Source: Roseburia porci
Lineage (GTDB): Bacteria; Bacillota; Clostridia; Lachnospirales; Lachnospiraceae
DNA length: 64,000 nucleotides
Direction of reading: 5' to 3'
Assembly: GCF_009695765.1 (NCBI RefSeq)
Contig: NZ_VUNI01000009.1
Coordinates: 1 to 64,000, forward strand
This document shows, piece after piece, positions 34,460-44,362 of the stretch. The first letter of the stretch is position 1. Each line of letters begins with the position of its first letter. The notes beneath the pieces are model-generated. The model saw nothing but the letters and a program-made list of their open reading frames with translations. It was not told the origin of the DNA and searched no databases. The position numbers and the translations under genes were made by a program.

Positions 34460-37300
34460 TTATTTCTTTTCCAGATATGGCTTTAAAAACTGTCCGGTAT
34501 ACGATTCCGGCACTTCACAGATCTCTTCCGGTGTTCCCTGTGCAATCACAGTTCCACCTCCATCTCCGCCTTCCGGCCCCATATCAATGATATAGTCTGC
34601 AGTCTTGATTACATCCAGATTATGTTCAATCACAACTACCGTATTACCGCCATCCGAAAGTCTTCTCAGAATCTCGATCAACTTATGCACGTCTGCAAAA
34701 TGAAGTCCTGTGGTCGGCTCATCCAGAACGTAAATCGTTTTTCCGGTACTTTTCTTGCTCAGTTCTGTTGCAAGTTTGATTCGCTGTGCTTCTCCTCCGG
34801 AAAGTTCTGTCGATGGCTGTCCGAGCTTCACATAGGAAAGTCCAACATCATACAGTGTCTGTATCTTTCTGTGGATCGTCGGAACATTTTTGAAGAACTC
34901 CAGTGCCTCTTCCACGGTCATATTCAGCACATCATATATACTTTTTCCTTTGTATTTGACTTCCAGAGTCTCTCTGTTATAACGTTTTCCCTCACAAACT
35001 TCACATGGAACATATACATCCGGAAGAAAATGCATCTCGATCTTCAGTATTCCGTCTCCGCTGCAGGCTTCACACCGTCCACCTTTGACATTGAAACTGA
35101 AACGTCCCTTCTTGTATCCTCTTGCTTTCGCATCCGCAGTTGCAGCAAACAGATCACGGATCATATCAAATACCCCGGTGTAAGTTGCCGGATTCGATCT
35201 TGGTGTCCGTCCGATTGGAGACTGGTCAATGTCAATGATCTTATCTAACTGTTCCACACCATCGATTCCATCGTGATCTCCAGGGATACATCTTGCCCGG
35301 TTCAGTTTACGTGCAAGATGTTTGTAAAGAATCTCATTCGTCAATGAGCTCTTGCCCGATCCCGACACGCCGGTGATGCAGGTCATAATTCCAAGAGGTA
35401 CTTTCACATCGATATTCTTCAGGTTATTCTCCCTTGCTCCGCGGATCGTCAGAAATCCGGTTGGTTTTCTGCGCTCCTCCGGAACCGGAATTTTGATTCT
35501 TCCGCTCAGATATGCACCGGTGATAGATTTCCTGCATTTCATGATGTCTGCTGCTGTTCCGGCTGCAACTACTTCTCCACCATGTGTTCCCGCACCTGGT
35601 CCGATATCCACAATATAATCTGCAGCACGCATGGTATCCTCGTCATGTTCCACAACGATCAGTGTATTTCCGAGATCTTTCAGATCCATCAGTGCATGCA
35701 GTAATTTATCATTATCTCTCTGATGCAGCCCGATACTTGGCTCGTCCAGAATATATGCCACTCCGACAAGTCCGGATCCGATCTGTGTTGCAAGGCGGAT
35801 ACGCTGAGCTTCTCCACCTGACAGAGTTCCGGTCGCACGTGTCAGTGTCAGATACTCCAGTCCGACTTCTTTTAAGAATCCCACTCTGGCACGGATCTCT
35901 TTTAAAATCTGATCTCCGATAAAATGCTGCTGTTCTGTCAGTTCCATTTGATCCAGGAACTCGCATAGATCCTTGACTGACATATCTGTTATCTCATGGA
36001 TATTCTTGCCACATACCGTAACTGCAAGCGAAGATTTCTTCAGTCGCTGTCCGCCACATTCCGCACACGGTGTGATGCGCATGAACTGCTCATATTCCTG
36101 CTTCATTGTGTCTGAACCGGTCTCACGGTAACGCCGTTCCACATTACGGATCAGCCCTTCCCAGTTCAGATCGTACACTCCTTCTCCACGCTGTCCTTTG
36201 TAATGGACTTTCAGGATTCTTCCGTCTCCGCCGTGAATCAGCATATGGCGGATGTCCTTCGGAAGGTCTTTGTAAGGAGTATCCAGGGAAAATCCATATC
36301 CCTGCGACAGAGCCTGTAACGTTGCATACGTATAACTGGAAGGATCTGTGCATGACTGCCATCCGATTACCTGGATCGCTCCCTCGGAAATTGCGAGATT
36401 CTTATCCGGAATCATAAGATTCTCATCAAATTCCATCTTGTATCCGAGTCCGTAACATACCGGGCAGGCTCCAAACGGGTTATTGAATGAAAAGCTTCTT
36501 GGTTCTACTTCATCAATGCTGATTCCACAATCCGGGCAGGCAAAATTCTCCGAAAAATTGATCGGCTCACCATCTACAACATCGACAATAGCATTGCCCT
36601 CTGCAAGGCGGAATGCGTTCTCAAGAGAATCTGTAAGACGGTTCTCAATTCCTTCTTTGATCACCAACCGGTCGATCACAATATCAATATTGTGCTTGAT
36701 ATTCTTCTCCATCGGAATATTCTCCGAAAGGTCATACATATTACCGTCTACAACAACACGGACATATCCGCTCTTCTTCGCTTTTTCAAAAAGCTTCTGA
36801 TGTTCTCCCTTACGTCCTCTGACGACTGGTGCAAGAATCTGGATCCTTGTTCTTTCCGGCAGCGCAAGTACACTGTCAACGATCTGATCGATCGTCTGCT
36901 TGCGGATCTCTTTGCCACATTTCGGACAATGTACCACACCGATTCTGGCATAAAGGAGTCGGAAATAATCATAAATCTCCGTTACGGTTCCAACCGTAGA
37001 TCTTGGATTACGGTTCGTTGATTTCTGGTCAATGGAAATTGCCGGTGGAAGTCCTTCTATAATCTCAACATTCGGCTTTTCCATCTGTCCTAAGAACTGT
37101 CTTGCATAAGAGGATAAAGATTCCATATAACGTCTCTGTCCTTCCGCATAAATCGTGTCAAATGCAAGGGAGGATTTACCGGAACCTGACAGACCGGTTA
37201 AAACAACAAATTCGTCTCTTGGGATATCAATATCTATATTTTTCAGATTATGCTCATTCGCTCCTCTGATCTTAATGTATTTTCTCTGTTTCTTTGCCAT
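34460..37300 (-). CDS. uvrA: Excinuclease ABC subunit A
   Basis: UvrA is the damage-sensing ABC ATPase of nucleotide excision repair and loads UvrB. The 946-residue product has two ATP-binding halves ([19 protein letters not shown] near residue 36; [19 protein letters not shown] near 645), two ABC signatures (LSGGEAQRI) and zinc-finger cysteines ([19 protein letters not shown] near 257, [10 protein letters not shown] near 745). It follows uvrB by 21 bases and shares its transcript. Confidence 0.98.
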   Translation of the reverse strand: MAKKQRKYIKIRGANEHNLKNIDIDIPRDEFVVLTGLSGSGKSSLAFDTIYAEGQRRYMESLSSYARQFLGQMEKPNVEIIEGLPPAISIDQKSTNRNPRSTVGTVTEIYDYFRLLYARIGVVHCPKCGKEIRKQTIDQIVDSVLALPERTRIQILAPVVRGRKGEHQKLFEKAKKSGYVRVVVDGNMYDLSENIPMEKNIKHNIDIVIDRLVIKEGIENRLTDSLENAFRLAEGNAIVDVVDGEPINFSENFACPDCGISIDEVEPRSFSFNNPFGACPVCYGLGYKMEFDENLMIPDKNLAISEGAIQVIGWQSCTDPSSYTYATLQALSQGYGFSLDTPYKDLPKDIRHMLIHGGDGRILKVHYKGQRGEGVYDLNWEGLIRNVERRYRETGSDTMKQEYEQFMRITPCAECGGQRLKKSSLAVTVCGKNIHEITDMSVKDLCEFLDQMELTEQQHFIGDQILKEIRARVGFLKEVGLEYLTLTRATGTLSGGEAQRIRLATQIGSGLVGVAYILDEPSIGLHQRDNDKLLHALMDLKDLGNTLIVVEHDEDTMRAADYIVDIGPGAGTHGGEVVAAGTAADIMKCRKSITGAYLSGRIKIPVPEERRKPTGFLTIRGARENNLKNIDVKVPLGIMTCITGVSGSGKSSLTNEILYKHLARKLNRARCIPGDHDGIDGVEQLDKIIDIDQSPIGRTPRSNPATYTGVFDMIRDLFAATADAKARGYKKGRFSFNVKGGRCEACSGDGILKIEMHFLPDVYVPCEVCEGKRYNRETLEVKYKGKSIYDVLNMTVEEALEFFKNVPTIHRKIQTLYDVGLSYVKLGQPSTELSGGEAQRIKLATELSKKSTGKTIYVLDEPTTGLHFADVHKLIEILRRLSDGGNTVVVIEHNLDVIKTADYIIDMGPEGGDGGGTVIAQGTPEEICEVPESYTGQFLKPYLEKK

Positions 37301-37321
37301 TGGGCTTACTGTCCTTTCTGT

Positions 37322-39307
37322 CTAACTGTCTATCTCACGCAGCATATTCTTTAGCCGGACCATCTGATCCCTGTATTCTGCGGCAGCCTCGAAATTGAGC
37401 TCTGCTGCAGCTTTCTGCATCTTCTTCTGGATATCTGCGATCAGTTTCTCGAGTTCCTTTGCGCTCATGGATTCCGGGTCTTTCTTGAAATCCATCTCCT
37501 CCGCTGCAACTTTCTTGGAAATAGCGATCAGTTCTCTTACGGATTTCTGAATCGTTGTCGGTGTAATGCCATGTTCTTCATTATAAGCCTGCTGTACTTT
37601 ACGACGTCTCGCAGTCTCATCGATCGCAACACGCATGGAATCTGTGATCTTGTCCGCATACATGATGACATGTCCTTCGCTGTTACGCGCTGCACGGCCG
37701 ATCGTCTGGATCAGTGATGTCTCCGATCGTAAGAATCCTTCCTTATCTGCATCCAGAATTGCAACCAGTGTAATCTCCGGGATATCAAGTCCCTCTCGAA
37801 GCAGGTTGATTCCGACCAGGACATCAAACACATCCAGTCTCAGATCACGGATGATCTCCGCTCTCTCTAAGGTATCAATATCAGAATGCAGATACTTCAC
37901 ACGGATTCCAAGCTCTCCCATGTATTTGGTCAGATCTTCTGCCATTCGCTTGGTCAGAGTCGTGATCAATACTTTATGATGCGCAGCGGTCTCCTTATTT
38001 ACCTCTCCGATCAGATCATCGATCTGCCCCTCTACCGGCCGGACAGAGATCTCCGGATCCAAAAGTCCCGTCGGACGAATGATCTGCTCCGCACGAAGCA
38101 GTTCGTGTTCCTGTTCATAAACATTCGGAGTTGCAGATACAAACAGCATCTGATCAATCTTACTCTCAAACTCTTCAAAGTTAAGTGGTCTGTTATCCAA
38201 TGCTGACGGCAGGCGAAAGCCATAATCCACCAGTGTGGTCTTTCTGGAACGGTCTCCGGCATACATGCCCCGCACCTGCGGAATCGTGATATGAGACTCA
38301 TCCACAATGATCAGATAATCATCCGGGAAGAAATCCATCAATGTATCCGGAGTTGCCCCCGCCGGTCTCCCTGCAAGATGTCTCGAATAGTTCTCAATTC
38401 CACTGCAAAAACCAGTCTCCTTCATCATTTCCACGTCAAAATTCGTTCTCTCGGCGATTCTCTGTGCCTCAATCAGCTTATCTTCGCCCTTGAAATACGC
38501 CACGCGCTCCTTGAGTTCCTCTTCAATATTCTCGCATGCCTTTAATATCTTCTCCTGCGGAACCACATAATGGGATGCAGGAAAAACTGCAATATGGTTC
38601 AATTCGCACTTGACTTCTCCAGTCAATACATCCACTTCTGTGATACGGTCGATCTCATCTCCGAAGAACTCCACACGGATTGCTGTGTCCGTCTCATTCG
38701 CTGGAAAAATCTCGACCACATCTCCGTGAACCCGGAATGTACCTCGCTTAAAATCCATCTCATTCCGGTTATACTGCATATCGATCAGTCCATGGATCAC
38801 CTCATCCCGGTCGATCTCCATTCCAGGCCGAAGTGACAGCATCATATGCATGTAATCGTCCGGACTACCAATGCCGTAAATACACGATACGCTCGCCACG
38901 ATAATAACGTCCTTGCGTTCTGCCAGCGCAGCGGTAGCTGACAAACGTAATTTATCAATCTCATCGTTGATTGCAGAATCTTTCGCAATATACGTATCGG
39001 AAGAAGGTACATAAGCCTCTGGCTGATAATAATCGTAGTAGGAGACAAAATACTCCACCGCATTCTCCGGGAAGAATTCTTTCATCTCTCCATACAACTG
39101 TCCTGCAAGTGTCTTATTATGTGAAATGATCAGAGTCGGCTTCTGCAGCTGCTCAATCACATTCGCCATCGTAAATGTCTTACCGGAACCGGTAACACCC
39201 AGCAGTGTCTCAAACTGATTGCCTTCCCTGAATCCTTTCACAAGCTCTGCAATCGCCTGTGGCTGGTCTCCGGTTGGTTTGTATTTGCTGTGCAGTTTGA
39301 ACTCCAT
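37322..39307 (-). CDS. uvrB: Excinuclease ABC subunit B
   Basis: UvrB verifies damage and positions UvrC. The 661-residue product has Walker [15 protein letters not shown] near residue 37, the beta-hairpin sequence [20 protein letters not shown] near 90, helicase motifs to HVIMYADK, and a C-terminal UVR motif ([20 protein letters not shown]). The start is the ATG at 39307, with GGGAG eight bases upstream. An SOS box lies about 130 bases upstream. Confidence 0.97.
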   Translation of the reverse strand: MEFKLHSKYKPTGDQPQAIAELVKGFREGNQFETLLGVTGSGKTFTMANVIEQLQKPTLIISHNKTLAGQLYGEMKEFFPENAVEYFVSYYDYYQPEAYVPSSDTYIAKDSAINDEIDKLRLSATAALAERKDVIIVASVSCIYGIGSPDDYMHMMLSLRPGMEIDRDEVIHGLIDMQYNRNEMDFKRGTFRVHGDVVEIFPANETDTAIRVEFFGDEIDRITEVDVLTGEVKCELNHIAVFPASHYVVPQEKILKACENIEEELKERVAYFKGEDKLIEAQRIAERTNFDVEMMKETGFCSGIENYSRHLAGRPAGATPDTLMDFFPDDYLIIVDESHITIPQVRGMYAGDRSRKTTLVDYGFRLPSALDNRPLNFEEFESKIDQMLFVSATPNVYEQEHELLRAEQIIRPTGLLDPEISVRPVEGQIDDLIGEVNKETAAHHKVLITTLTKRMAEDLTKYMGELGIRVKYLHSDIDTLERAEIIRDLRLDVFDVLVGINLLREGLDIPEITLVAILDADKEGFLRSETSLIQTIGRAARNSEGHVIMYADKITDSMRVAIDETARRRKVQQAYNEEHGITPTTIQKSVRELIAISKKVAAEEMDFKKDPESMSAKELEKLIADIQKKMQKAAAELNFEAAAEYRDQMVRLKNMLREIDS

Positions 39308-39343
39308 GGCTCCATCTCCCTTCAAAATCTATCGTAGTAACTG

Positions 39344-39372
39344 ATTATCCCAATAAAAAAGGACAAAATCAA
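39344..39372 (-). promoter_or_regulatory. Possible uvrB promoter inside the upstream terminator
   Basis: TTGATT (39367-39372) and GATAAT (39344-39349) are 17 bases apart on the minus strand. The -35 box coincides with the 3' arm of the sigma-operon terminator, so the two elements share bases. It would give a short leader of about 35 bases for uvrB. Confidence 0.55.
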
Positions 39373-39429
39373 TGTCTTTCTAGTATGGCATTTATACGCT
39401 AATTCTACTACAAAGCTTTGATTTTGTCC
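39354..39429 (-). terminator. Long-loop terminator of the sigma-factor operon
   Basis: GGACAAAATCAA and TTGATTTTGTCC form a perfect 12-base-pair stem around a 45-base interior, followed by TTTTTTATT on the minus strand. It lies about 25 bases after the sigma-factor stop codon and ends the roughly 9-kb operon. Confidence 0.8.
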
Positions 39430-39438
39430 ATTAATCAT

Positions 39439-39452
39439 AGAACATTTGTTCT
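39439..39452 (-). promoter_or_regulatory. Putative LexA (SOS) box upstream of uvrB
   Basis: AGAACAAATGTTCT contains GAAC-N4-GTTC, the core of the Firmicutes LexA box. A possible promoter (TTACAA, 17 bases, TATGAT) has this box in its spacer, directly before the -10 box. The site sits between the sigma-factor stop codon and the terminator, and uvrBA is the natural SOS target. Confidence 0.65.
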
Positions 39453-39453
39453 T

Positions 39454-41064
39454 TTATTGTAATACTGCATCGATATTTTCCAATGCCTGATCGAATGTCC
39501 GGTAACCGATCACATCCTTTTTCGGAAGTGCATCAATCTGCTGCTCATCTGTATACGATTCCACTGCTTTCAGACTTGCATTTGCCACATCAACGGAATA
39601 ACTCTCGTTTGCTGCAGAAGATCCAACAAGATCCCCAACGATCAGACGTTCTTCCGGAAGATACGTCAGATAAAATGCATCCATGTACTGATCGAGTAAT
39701 GCCGGATACACTCCATCTCCCTTTGCACTTGTAATCTGCTCAGCCGTTTTTGTCTGTTTATTATAAACGTAAAGCTGAATTGCACAATAGCCCTTATATA
39801 CACGACTGTCTTCTGTTATCTCCACAAGACTTGGATTCTGTATGGTTTCCTCCAGATACGTATAGGTAGGACTTATCTCAAAAATTCCTTCCCGTACCAC
39901 CAGGACAGGAACGTCACTTCCCTCCACATCTAAAAGCGTATATCCATTCCCCGCTTCCGGCATGGAGTCTACCAAAGCAGCATACTCATCTTTCCATTCC
40001 TGATCAGTGTCCTGTATCTCAGGTTCTGTAGTCTCTGTTTCCCGAATTACCTCCTCAGAAACTTCTTCCTTTTTCTTATCTGTATCACGGTCTTTTCTTG
40101 AAGTATGTTCTTCCTCTGCCTGTTCCTGCACTTTATCTGCATTTGCATTGCTCTTTGCCAATCCGACTCCGGATGCAACACCACCGCCTACAGCCAAAGC
40201 CATGACTACTCCAATGATAATTTTCTTTGCAGATAACGCAGATGTCTTTGTCAAAACTGCCTTCCCAGCAGTACCTGCGCTTCCGCTTCCTGCTTTTGGA
40301 ACTCCCGCATCTGGTTTTCCACCGCTCGGACTTCCTGCATCCGGATTGCTGCCATTTGGCCTGTCATGTCCGGATGGTGCATCCGCCTGCCTGAACTGCG
40401 CACTGAACGGAAGGTCTGCTGCCTGTGTAACCATAACATCTTTGCGAAGCAGATACAGGAAAAATGCAATCGGAGCAAGGCTGTACAGTTTGGTTCCTTT
40501 TTTCTCCAGTTCGAGAACTTTACCTTCGATATTTTTTCTTCCGTATTTCAATCGGCTTTTTACCGTATTCTCTGACACCTGTAACGTCTCTGCGATCTCT
40601 TTGACCGACAGTTCCTCGACGTAAAACATCATGATGCAGATTTTCTGTTCCTCAGACAGGGAATCAATCATCTCCTGCACCAGTCTTTTCGTCTCTCCCT
40701 GATCAATCACCAGATCCGGTCTGGTGTCAATTCTCTGATCCTCAAGAAGCTCCTCCATAGATATTTCTTCATCTTCTGTGTTCACCTGTGAAAATAAAGA
40801 AACTTTTGTCTTTTTCAGTTCATCCAGCGCCTTTGTCGCCACGATACGTGCCATCCAGCCCTGAAATTTTTCCGGATTCTGCAGCTGACTCAGATTATTA
40901 AATGCCTTTATGTATGCATCCTGCAACACATCCATTGCAGCATCCTCCTGTTTCATATAACGGAGCGCCACATAATAATTCTTCTGATAGGTCTGTGTAT
41001 ACAGGAAATCGTAACCTCTGTTATCCCCCTCTTTCGCAAGCTTTACCGCTTCAGTCCAATTCAT
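39454..41064 (-). CDS. Membrane-tethered sigma-70 family (ECF-like) factor with extracellular domain
   Basis: The 536-residue product has a sigma-2 region (about residues 20-85, with QDAYIKAFNNLSQLQNPEKF) and a sigma-4 region with a helix-turn-helix (about 125-180, LSVKEIAETLQVSENTVKSRLK). A Gly/Pro/Ser-rich linker follows (about 228-270), then a transmembrane segment (about 281-303, KKIIIGVVMALAVGGGVASGV) and a charged linker leading to an extracellular domain of about 200 residues. Thus the sigma factor appears anchored in the membrane by its own tail. GGGAGG upstream fixes the ATG at 41064. It ends the Hsp70/AAA+ operon. The natural targets are the three CGTC-type promoters nearby, including its own operon. 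Confidence 0.87.
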   Translation of the reverse strand: MNWTEAVKLAKEGDNRGYDFLYTQTYQKNYYVALRYMKQEDAAMDVLQDAYIKAFNNLSQLQNPEKFQGWMARIVATKALDELKKTKVSLFSQVNTEDEEISMEELLEDQRIDTRPDLVIDQGETKRLVQEMIDSLSEEQKICIMMFYVEELSVKEIAETLQVSENTVKSRLKYGRKNIEGKVLELEKKGTKLYSLAPIAFFLYLLRKDVMVTQAADLPFSAQFRQADAPSGHDRPNGSNPDAGSPSGGKPDAGVPKAGSGSAGTAGKAVLTKTSALSAKKIIIGVVMALAVGGGVASGVGLAKSNANADKVQEQAEEEHTSRKDRDTDKKKEEVSEEVIRETETTEPEIQDTDQEWKDEYAALVDSMPEAGNGYTLLDVEGSDVPVLVVREGIFEISPTYTYLEETIQNPSLVEITEDSRVYKGYCAIQLYVYNKQTKTAEQITSAKGDGVYPALLDQYMDAFYLTYLPEERLIVGDLVGSSAANESYSVDVANASLKAVESYTDEQQIDALPKKDVIGYRTFDQALENIDAVLQ

Positions 41065-41206
41065 CCTTTGTCCTCCCATTTTCCAGTTTCTTCTGCTTTA
41101 CTTTCCTCATTATATTTAAGAATATCATTCTTGCCTGCTCAAATGCAAGACAGGTTGTTTCCATATCTTTTTTTAACAATTGTTGAAATATTCCAAACCG
41201 ATCCAT
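41051..41206 (-). CDS. 51-residue protein of unknown function
   Basis: This small gene has an ideal ribosome site (AGGAGGTGA) five bases before its ATG, starts 11 bases after the CPBP gene and overlaps the sigma-factor start by 14 bases. The product is short and charged, with a helical centre containing ETTCLAFEQARMIFLNIMRK, and a lysine-rich tail. It has no transmembrane segment or signal peptide. It could couple sigma translation to the operon or encode a small regulator of the sigma factor; neither is shown. Confidence 0.75.
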   Translation of the reverse strand: MDRFGIFQQLLKKDMETTCLAFEQARMIFLNIMRKVKQKKLENGRTKDELD

Positions 41207-41217
41207 GCGCTCACCTC

Positions 41218-42027
41218 CTAAGCTAGATCTGCGATTAAACACAATGCCCAGATCATCGTAAACAATATCATCGGAACATTGAGAAATAATGCCCTGATCT
41301 GCATTCTGTCAGGTTTCACCCACATATGGCGGATCTGTTTTCTGTGTTTTCCGATAAAAATCAAAGAAATGCTGCCTGTCAGAAACAGGATCGGGATGAT
41401 TGCTGACGGTGCCAGACTGTATATAGAATTGACAGAATTAAATGCGATATGTGCAATCATTGCATTTTTCATGGAATAGTGTTCTGCAAGGTATGCACAG
41501 AACAATCCAAGCAGAAACGTGTAAAAAAACTGCTTGAATGACATATGATACATGGCAAAAAGCAATGCAGAGGCAAAAATTGCAAATGCCGGGCCACAAT
41601 ACTTACGAAAGGTTCTCTGTAAGGCTCCACGAAACATCAATTCCTCAAATATCGGAGCAATCAAAACATTTCTCAAAACAGAAGCGGCATCCTCAACCCC
41701 CACCGGCTGATTCACAGCCAGTATGTAGCAGCTTATGAAAAACATCATAAGGCTGATTGACGGCACAATCATCTGTTTTGTAACTTTCTCCTGCCTAAAC
41801 TCCGTGAGTGTGCATTTCCGGAATAACATGACAAATACCAAAGATTCTATCACACGATAAATTGCCATTCCAAGCATCACTACAGAATCTGGTACATTTC
41901 CATCTGTATTTCCATTTATCGCCTGATAGATAAGAATGACCGGCACGGATGACACAATAGTTCCCGCCAGTGATATTATGCAGAACAGGTTCAGACACCA
42001 GATCATTTTTTTCAATTCTTTATTCAT
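41218..42027 (-). CDS. CPBP family intramembrane glutamic protease
   Basis: The 269-residue product has about seven hydrophobic segments and the CPBP (Abi/Rce1) motifs: EELMFRGALQRTF near residue 143 with the catalytic Glu pair and Arg, FAMYHMSFKQFF near 177 with a conserved His, and AHIAFNSVNS near 212 with the third motif. Such proteases cut within the membrane or act as scaffolds. Its place directly upstream of a gene for a membrane-anchored sigma factor makes regulated release of that factor a reasonable hypothesis. Confidence 0.9.
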   Translation of the reverse strand: MNKELKKMIWCLNLFCIISLAGTIVSSVPVILIYQAINGNTDGNVPDSVVMLGMAIYRVIESLVFVMLFRKCTLTEFRQEKVTKQMIVPSISLMMFFISCYILAVNQPVGVEDAASVLRNVLIAPIFEELMFRGALQRTFRKYCGPAFAIFASALLFAMYHMSFKQFFYTFLLGLFCAYLAEHYSMKNAMIAHIAFNSVNSIYSLAPSAIIPILFLTGSISLIFIGKHRKQIRHMWVKPDRMQIRALFLNVPMILFTMIWALCLIADLA

Positions 42028-42042
42028 ATGTATGTTTCCCCT

Positions 42043-43413
42043 CTATTTTATTTCTTCACAAACTATATGGAGCTGCGTGATCTTTTCATTTCTAAGGTTC
42101 AATATCTCATCCGTGTCTGTCGTTCTAAGCAGATATGCATCGCTCAGGATCACCCGTTCCGCTTCATGCAGACTCTGGATATCCTGTTTCAGCCTTGTGA
42201 CCAGCTGCTCCCTTGACATGCACTTAAATTCTTCATTTGGGATTATCGTACTACCGATCAGCTGAATCACATATTCCATTTTCTGAGCCTTTGTCATGGA
42301 CTCTACCGGTTTCTGCTTTGTGCATGTTTCCTCAAGCTGCTGCAATTTTTCTTTATAATAGGCACGCTTGTCATCCGTCATGAAAGGGACGGCATCCTGC
42401 CCAAGAATAAAAGACGCGTTTTTATAATATTCCATAAGTCCCTGATATGCGGTATAAGGATCCTGTTCTTCCTGCCGGCAGAACGTTTCCAGCTTCTGAA
42501 TATCCTCGATCACCTTCTCACGGAAAATCTCAAACGGTCTTCTTTCTTCCTGTAGCGGCATCAGCTCCAGTGTTTTCTCCAGCCACTGCAATGCAAGCTT
42601 CTGGTCAGCCAGATCTCCCTGTACGGTCTGTTTTGACGCAAAAATTTTACGCTCCCTCAGGTAAAATGCTTTTTTATAAATCCAATAGTCTCCTTTTCCC
42701 TGCTGAATCATCTTTTCCGTCTTATACACCGCATCTTCAAGTCTGTCGCCAAGTACTGCAAAATCATAGTTTTTTGCCTTTAAGATCATAAAATTCCGTA
42801 AAACACTTCCGTCTCCAATGATCTCCCTCTTTGTAAAATCATAATCATATCCCTGTTCTCTCAGCAGTCCAATTTCCTCAGAGTTTTCATCAAATGAAAT
42901 CAATGTAAGCTTTTTCATAAGAAAAGCCAGCCATTCCGGGTTCCCTGCCCCAAGCATAAGAAATAATCCCAGTGCAGTACGATCATAACTTTCGTTCCAA
43001 TCCGGATACAGATAAATTCTTCTTGCACAACAACGTGCAGCCTTAAAATTTTCTTTTTCACCAATATAGCTGACAGCAAGAGGTTCCAATGCCTTCCACG
43101 CAATAAAGTCTTCCCCTTCGCATAAAGGTTTTAAGAGTTTCTCTCCCTCCTCCAGATACCCCAAATGGACACGTGCATTTCCCTCATAATAATCAGCTTC
43201 CCGTTGATTCATTGTCCGGTATTTCCCCACATATTCCAATACCTCTTTATAATCCTCTAAAACTGTACACGCCTCCAAATATTTGGCCAGCATATAATAG
43301 ATTCCATAATCGGCACCCATCTTTGCCCATTTTGCTACTTCTACAGGAATGCCTCTGGTACGTTCCTTAAAACACATAACGATATGTTCCGCCAGATCGT
43401 CCTCAGCTGCCAC
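42043..43413 (-). CDS. Unknown protein with TPR-like helical repeats
   Basis: The roughly 456-residue product is rich in helices with repeat-like patterns (YLEACTVLEDYKEVLEYVGK, READYYEGNARVHLGYLEEG and similar), suggesting a TPR/solenoid fold over its first 350 residues. There is no signal peptide and no membrane segment. The start is uncertain. A GTG at 43413 gives an 11-base overlap with the upstream gene, while earlier in-frame codons would overlap by about 90 bases. I do not recognise the family. Its place in the Hsp70/AAA+ operon suggests a cytosolic adaptor. Confidence 0.75.
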   Translation of the reverse strand: MAAEDDLAEHIVMCFKERTRGIPVEVAKWAKMGADYGIYYMLAKYLEACTVLEDYKEVLEYVGKYRTMNQREADYYEGNARVHLGYLEEGEKLLKPLCEGEDFIAWKALEPLAVSYIGEKENFKAARCCARRIYLYPDWNESYDRTALGLFLMLGAGNPEWLAFLMKKLTLISFDENSEEIGLLREQGYDYDFTKREIIGDGSVLRNFMILKAKNYDFAVLGDRLEDAVYKTEKMIQQGKGDYWIYKKAFYLRERKIFASKQTVQGDLADQKLALQWLEKTLELMPLQEERRPFEIFREKVIEDIQKLETFCRQEEQDPYTAYQGLMEYYKNASFILGQDAVPFMTDDKRAYYKEKLQQLEETCTKQKPVESMTKAQKMEYVIQLIGSTIIPNEEFKCMSREQLVTRLKQDIQSLHEAERVILSDAYLLRTTDTDEILNLRNEKITQLHIVCEEIK

Positions 43414-44362
43414 ATTTTTTTTCAATATACTCCATATCAGACCGACAACTTTCCTGCCCCGTCTCTTCAAATTTCCTTGTGGCACTTTCATAGACAATCC
43501 CTAACTGTACTGACGAATCACAATATAAGCTTTCAAGTTCTGTATGATTCCAAAGCTGATAAATATTTCTTACCGGCAAATATATTTTATAGTAGAGATA
43601 CTCGAAATTCTGAACGTACAGGCTTCCCGGCCGATTCTCCTGATAAACGGAATTATGATCTTCTTTGAACAACTTTAACATGTTCTCCCATCTCGCGGTC
43701 CATTTCTTACACCAGTCATTGATGATATATATGGCAAATTCCTGATTTTCCCATTGTTTTGCTGTCTTTATGCAATCCCCGAATCTTCTTCCGTCCAAGA
43801 TTACCTGAAAAATACAATCTTCCAGTTCTGCCAGCAGCTGCTTGTGTATGTGTCCGACGTTTTGCCCCTCCGGATTTCGGCCGGAATAAACACTCTGAAA
43901 ACAGGAGGCATCCTTCAAATGTTCCATATACCGCAATATAAGTGGCAATTTGTTGCTAAGCGTATCTGGCTGATCCTGCATGGTGAGAAAAAACAAAAAA
44001 TATGCCAGAAACGCATCGTAATTGGATGCATCCGGTATTTCCCTGATACGATCTTCGTAAACCTGCGCTTTCGTCCAGTTTTTACAGTATTTGGAATCCG
44101 CGAACCAGAACATCCTGTACATTTCCGCTGAATCCTGCAGCTGCTTCTGTGCGACTGAAAGCTTTTCCAATGACCGTTTTGGCAGTGGCAGTTCCTCCAG
44201 ATCGTATTCCGTCTCCTGTTCGTCCTCATCTCCAAAGATCTGCAAGTCATTGCGCATATCCTCAATTTTTTCATCCAGTTCTTCCATTGAAATATCCGCC
44301 GGAACCGAAAATACCCGAAACGGATTGTCCAGCATCCATTTTATCCATCGTTCACTCTGCAT
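43403..44362 (-). CDS. Unknown protein with a possible J-like N-terminus
   Basis: The 319-residue product begins with a short helix and the sequence NPFRVFSVPADISMEELDEKI (about residues 12-33). It resembles the opening of J domains (YRVLG-type followed by a helix) but lacks an HPD motif. A charged segment and a helical remainder follow, with no membrane segment. AAA stop and this ATG share a base (TAATG), and GGAG lies seven bases upstream. A J-like helper for the Hsp70 encoded two genes upstream would fit; this is inference from weak similarity. Confidence 0.72.
   Translation of the reverse strand: MQSERWIKWMLDNPFRVFSVPADISMEELDEKIEDMRNDLQIFGDEDEQETEYDLEELPLPKRSLEKLSVAQKQLQDSAEMYRMFWFADSKYCKNWTKAQVYEDRIREIPDASNYDAFLAYFLFFLTMQDQPDTLSNKLPLILRYMEHLKDASCFQSVYSGRNPEGQNVGHIHKQLLAELEDCIFQVILDGRRFGDCIKTAKQWENQEFAIYIINDWCKKWTARWENMLKLFKEDHNSVYQENRPGSLYVQNFEYLYYKIYLPVRNIYQLWNHTELESLYCDSSVQLGIVYESATRKFEETGQESCRSDMEYIEKKCGS

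Noticed and set aside
43414-43497. Longer N-terminus for the TPR-like protein
   Set aside because: It would overlap the upstream gene by about 90 bases and lacks a ribosome site. The start remains uncertain.
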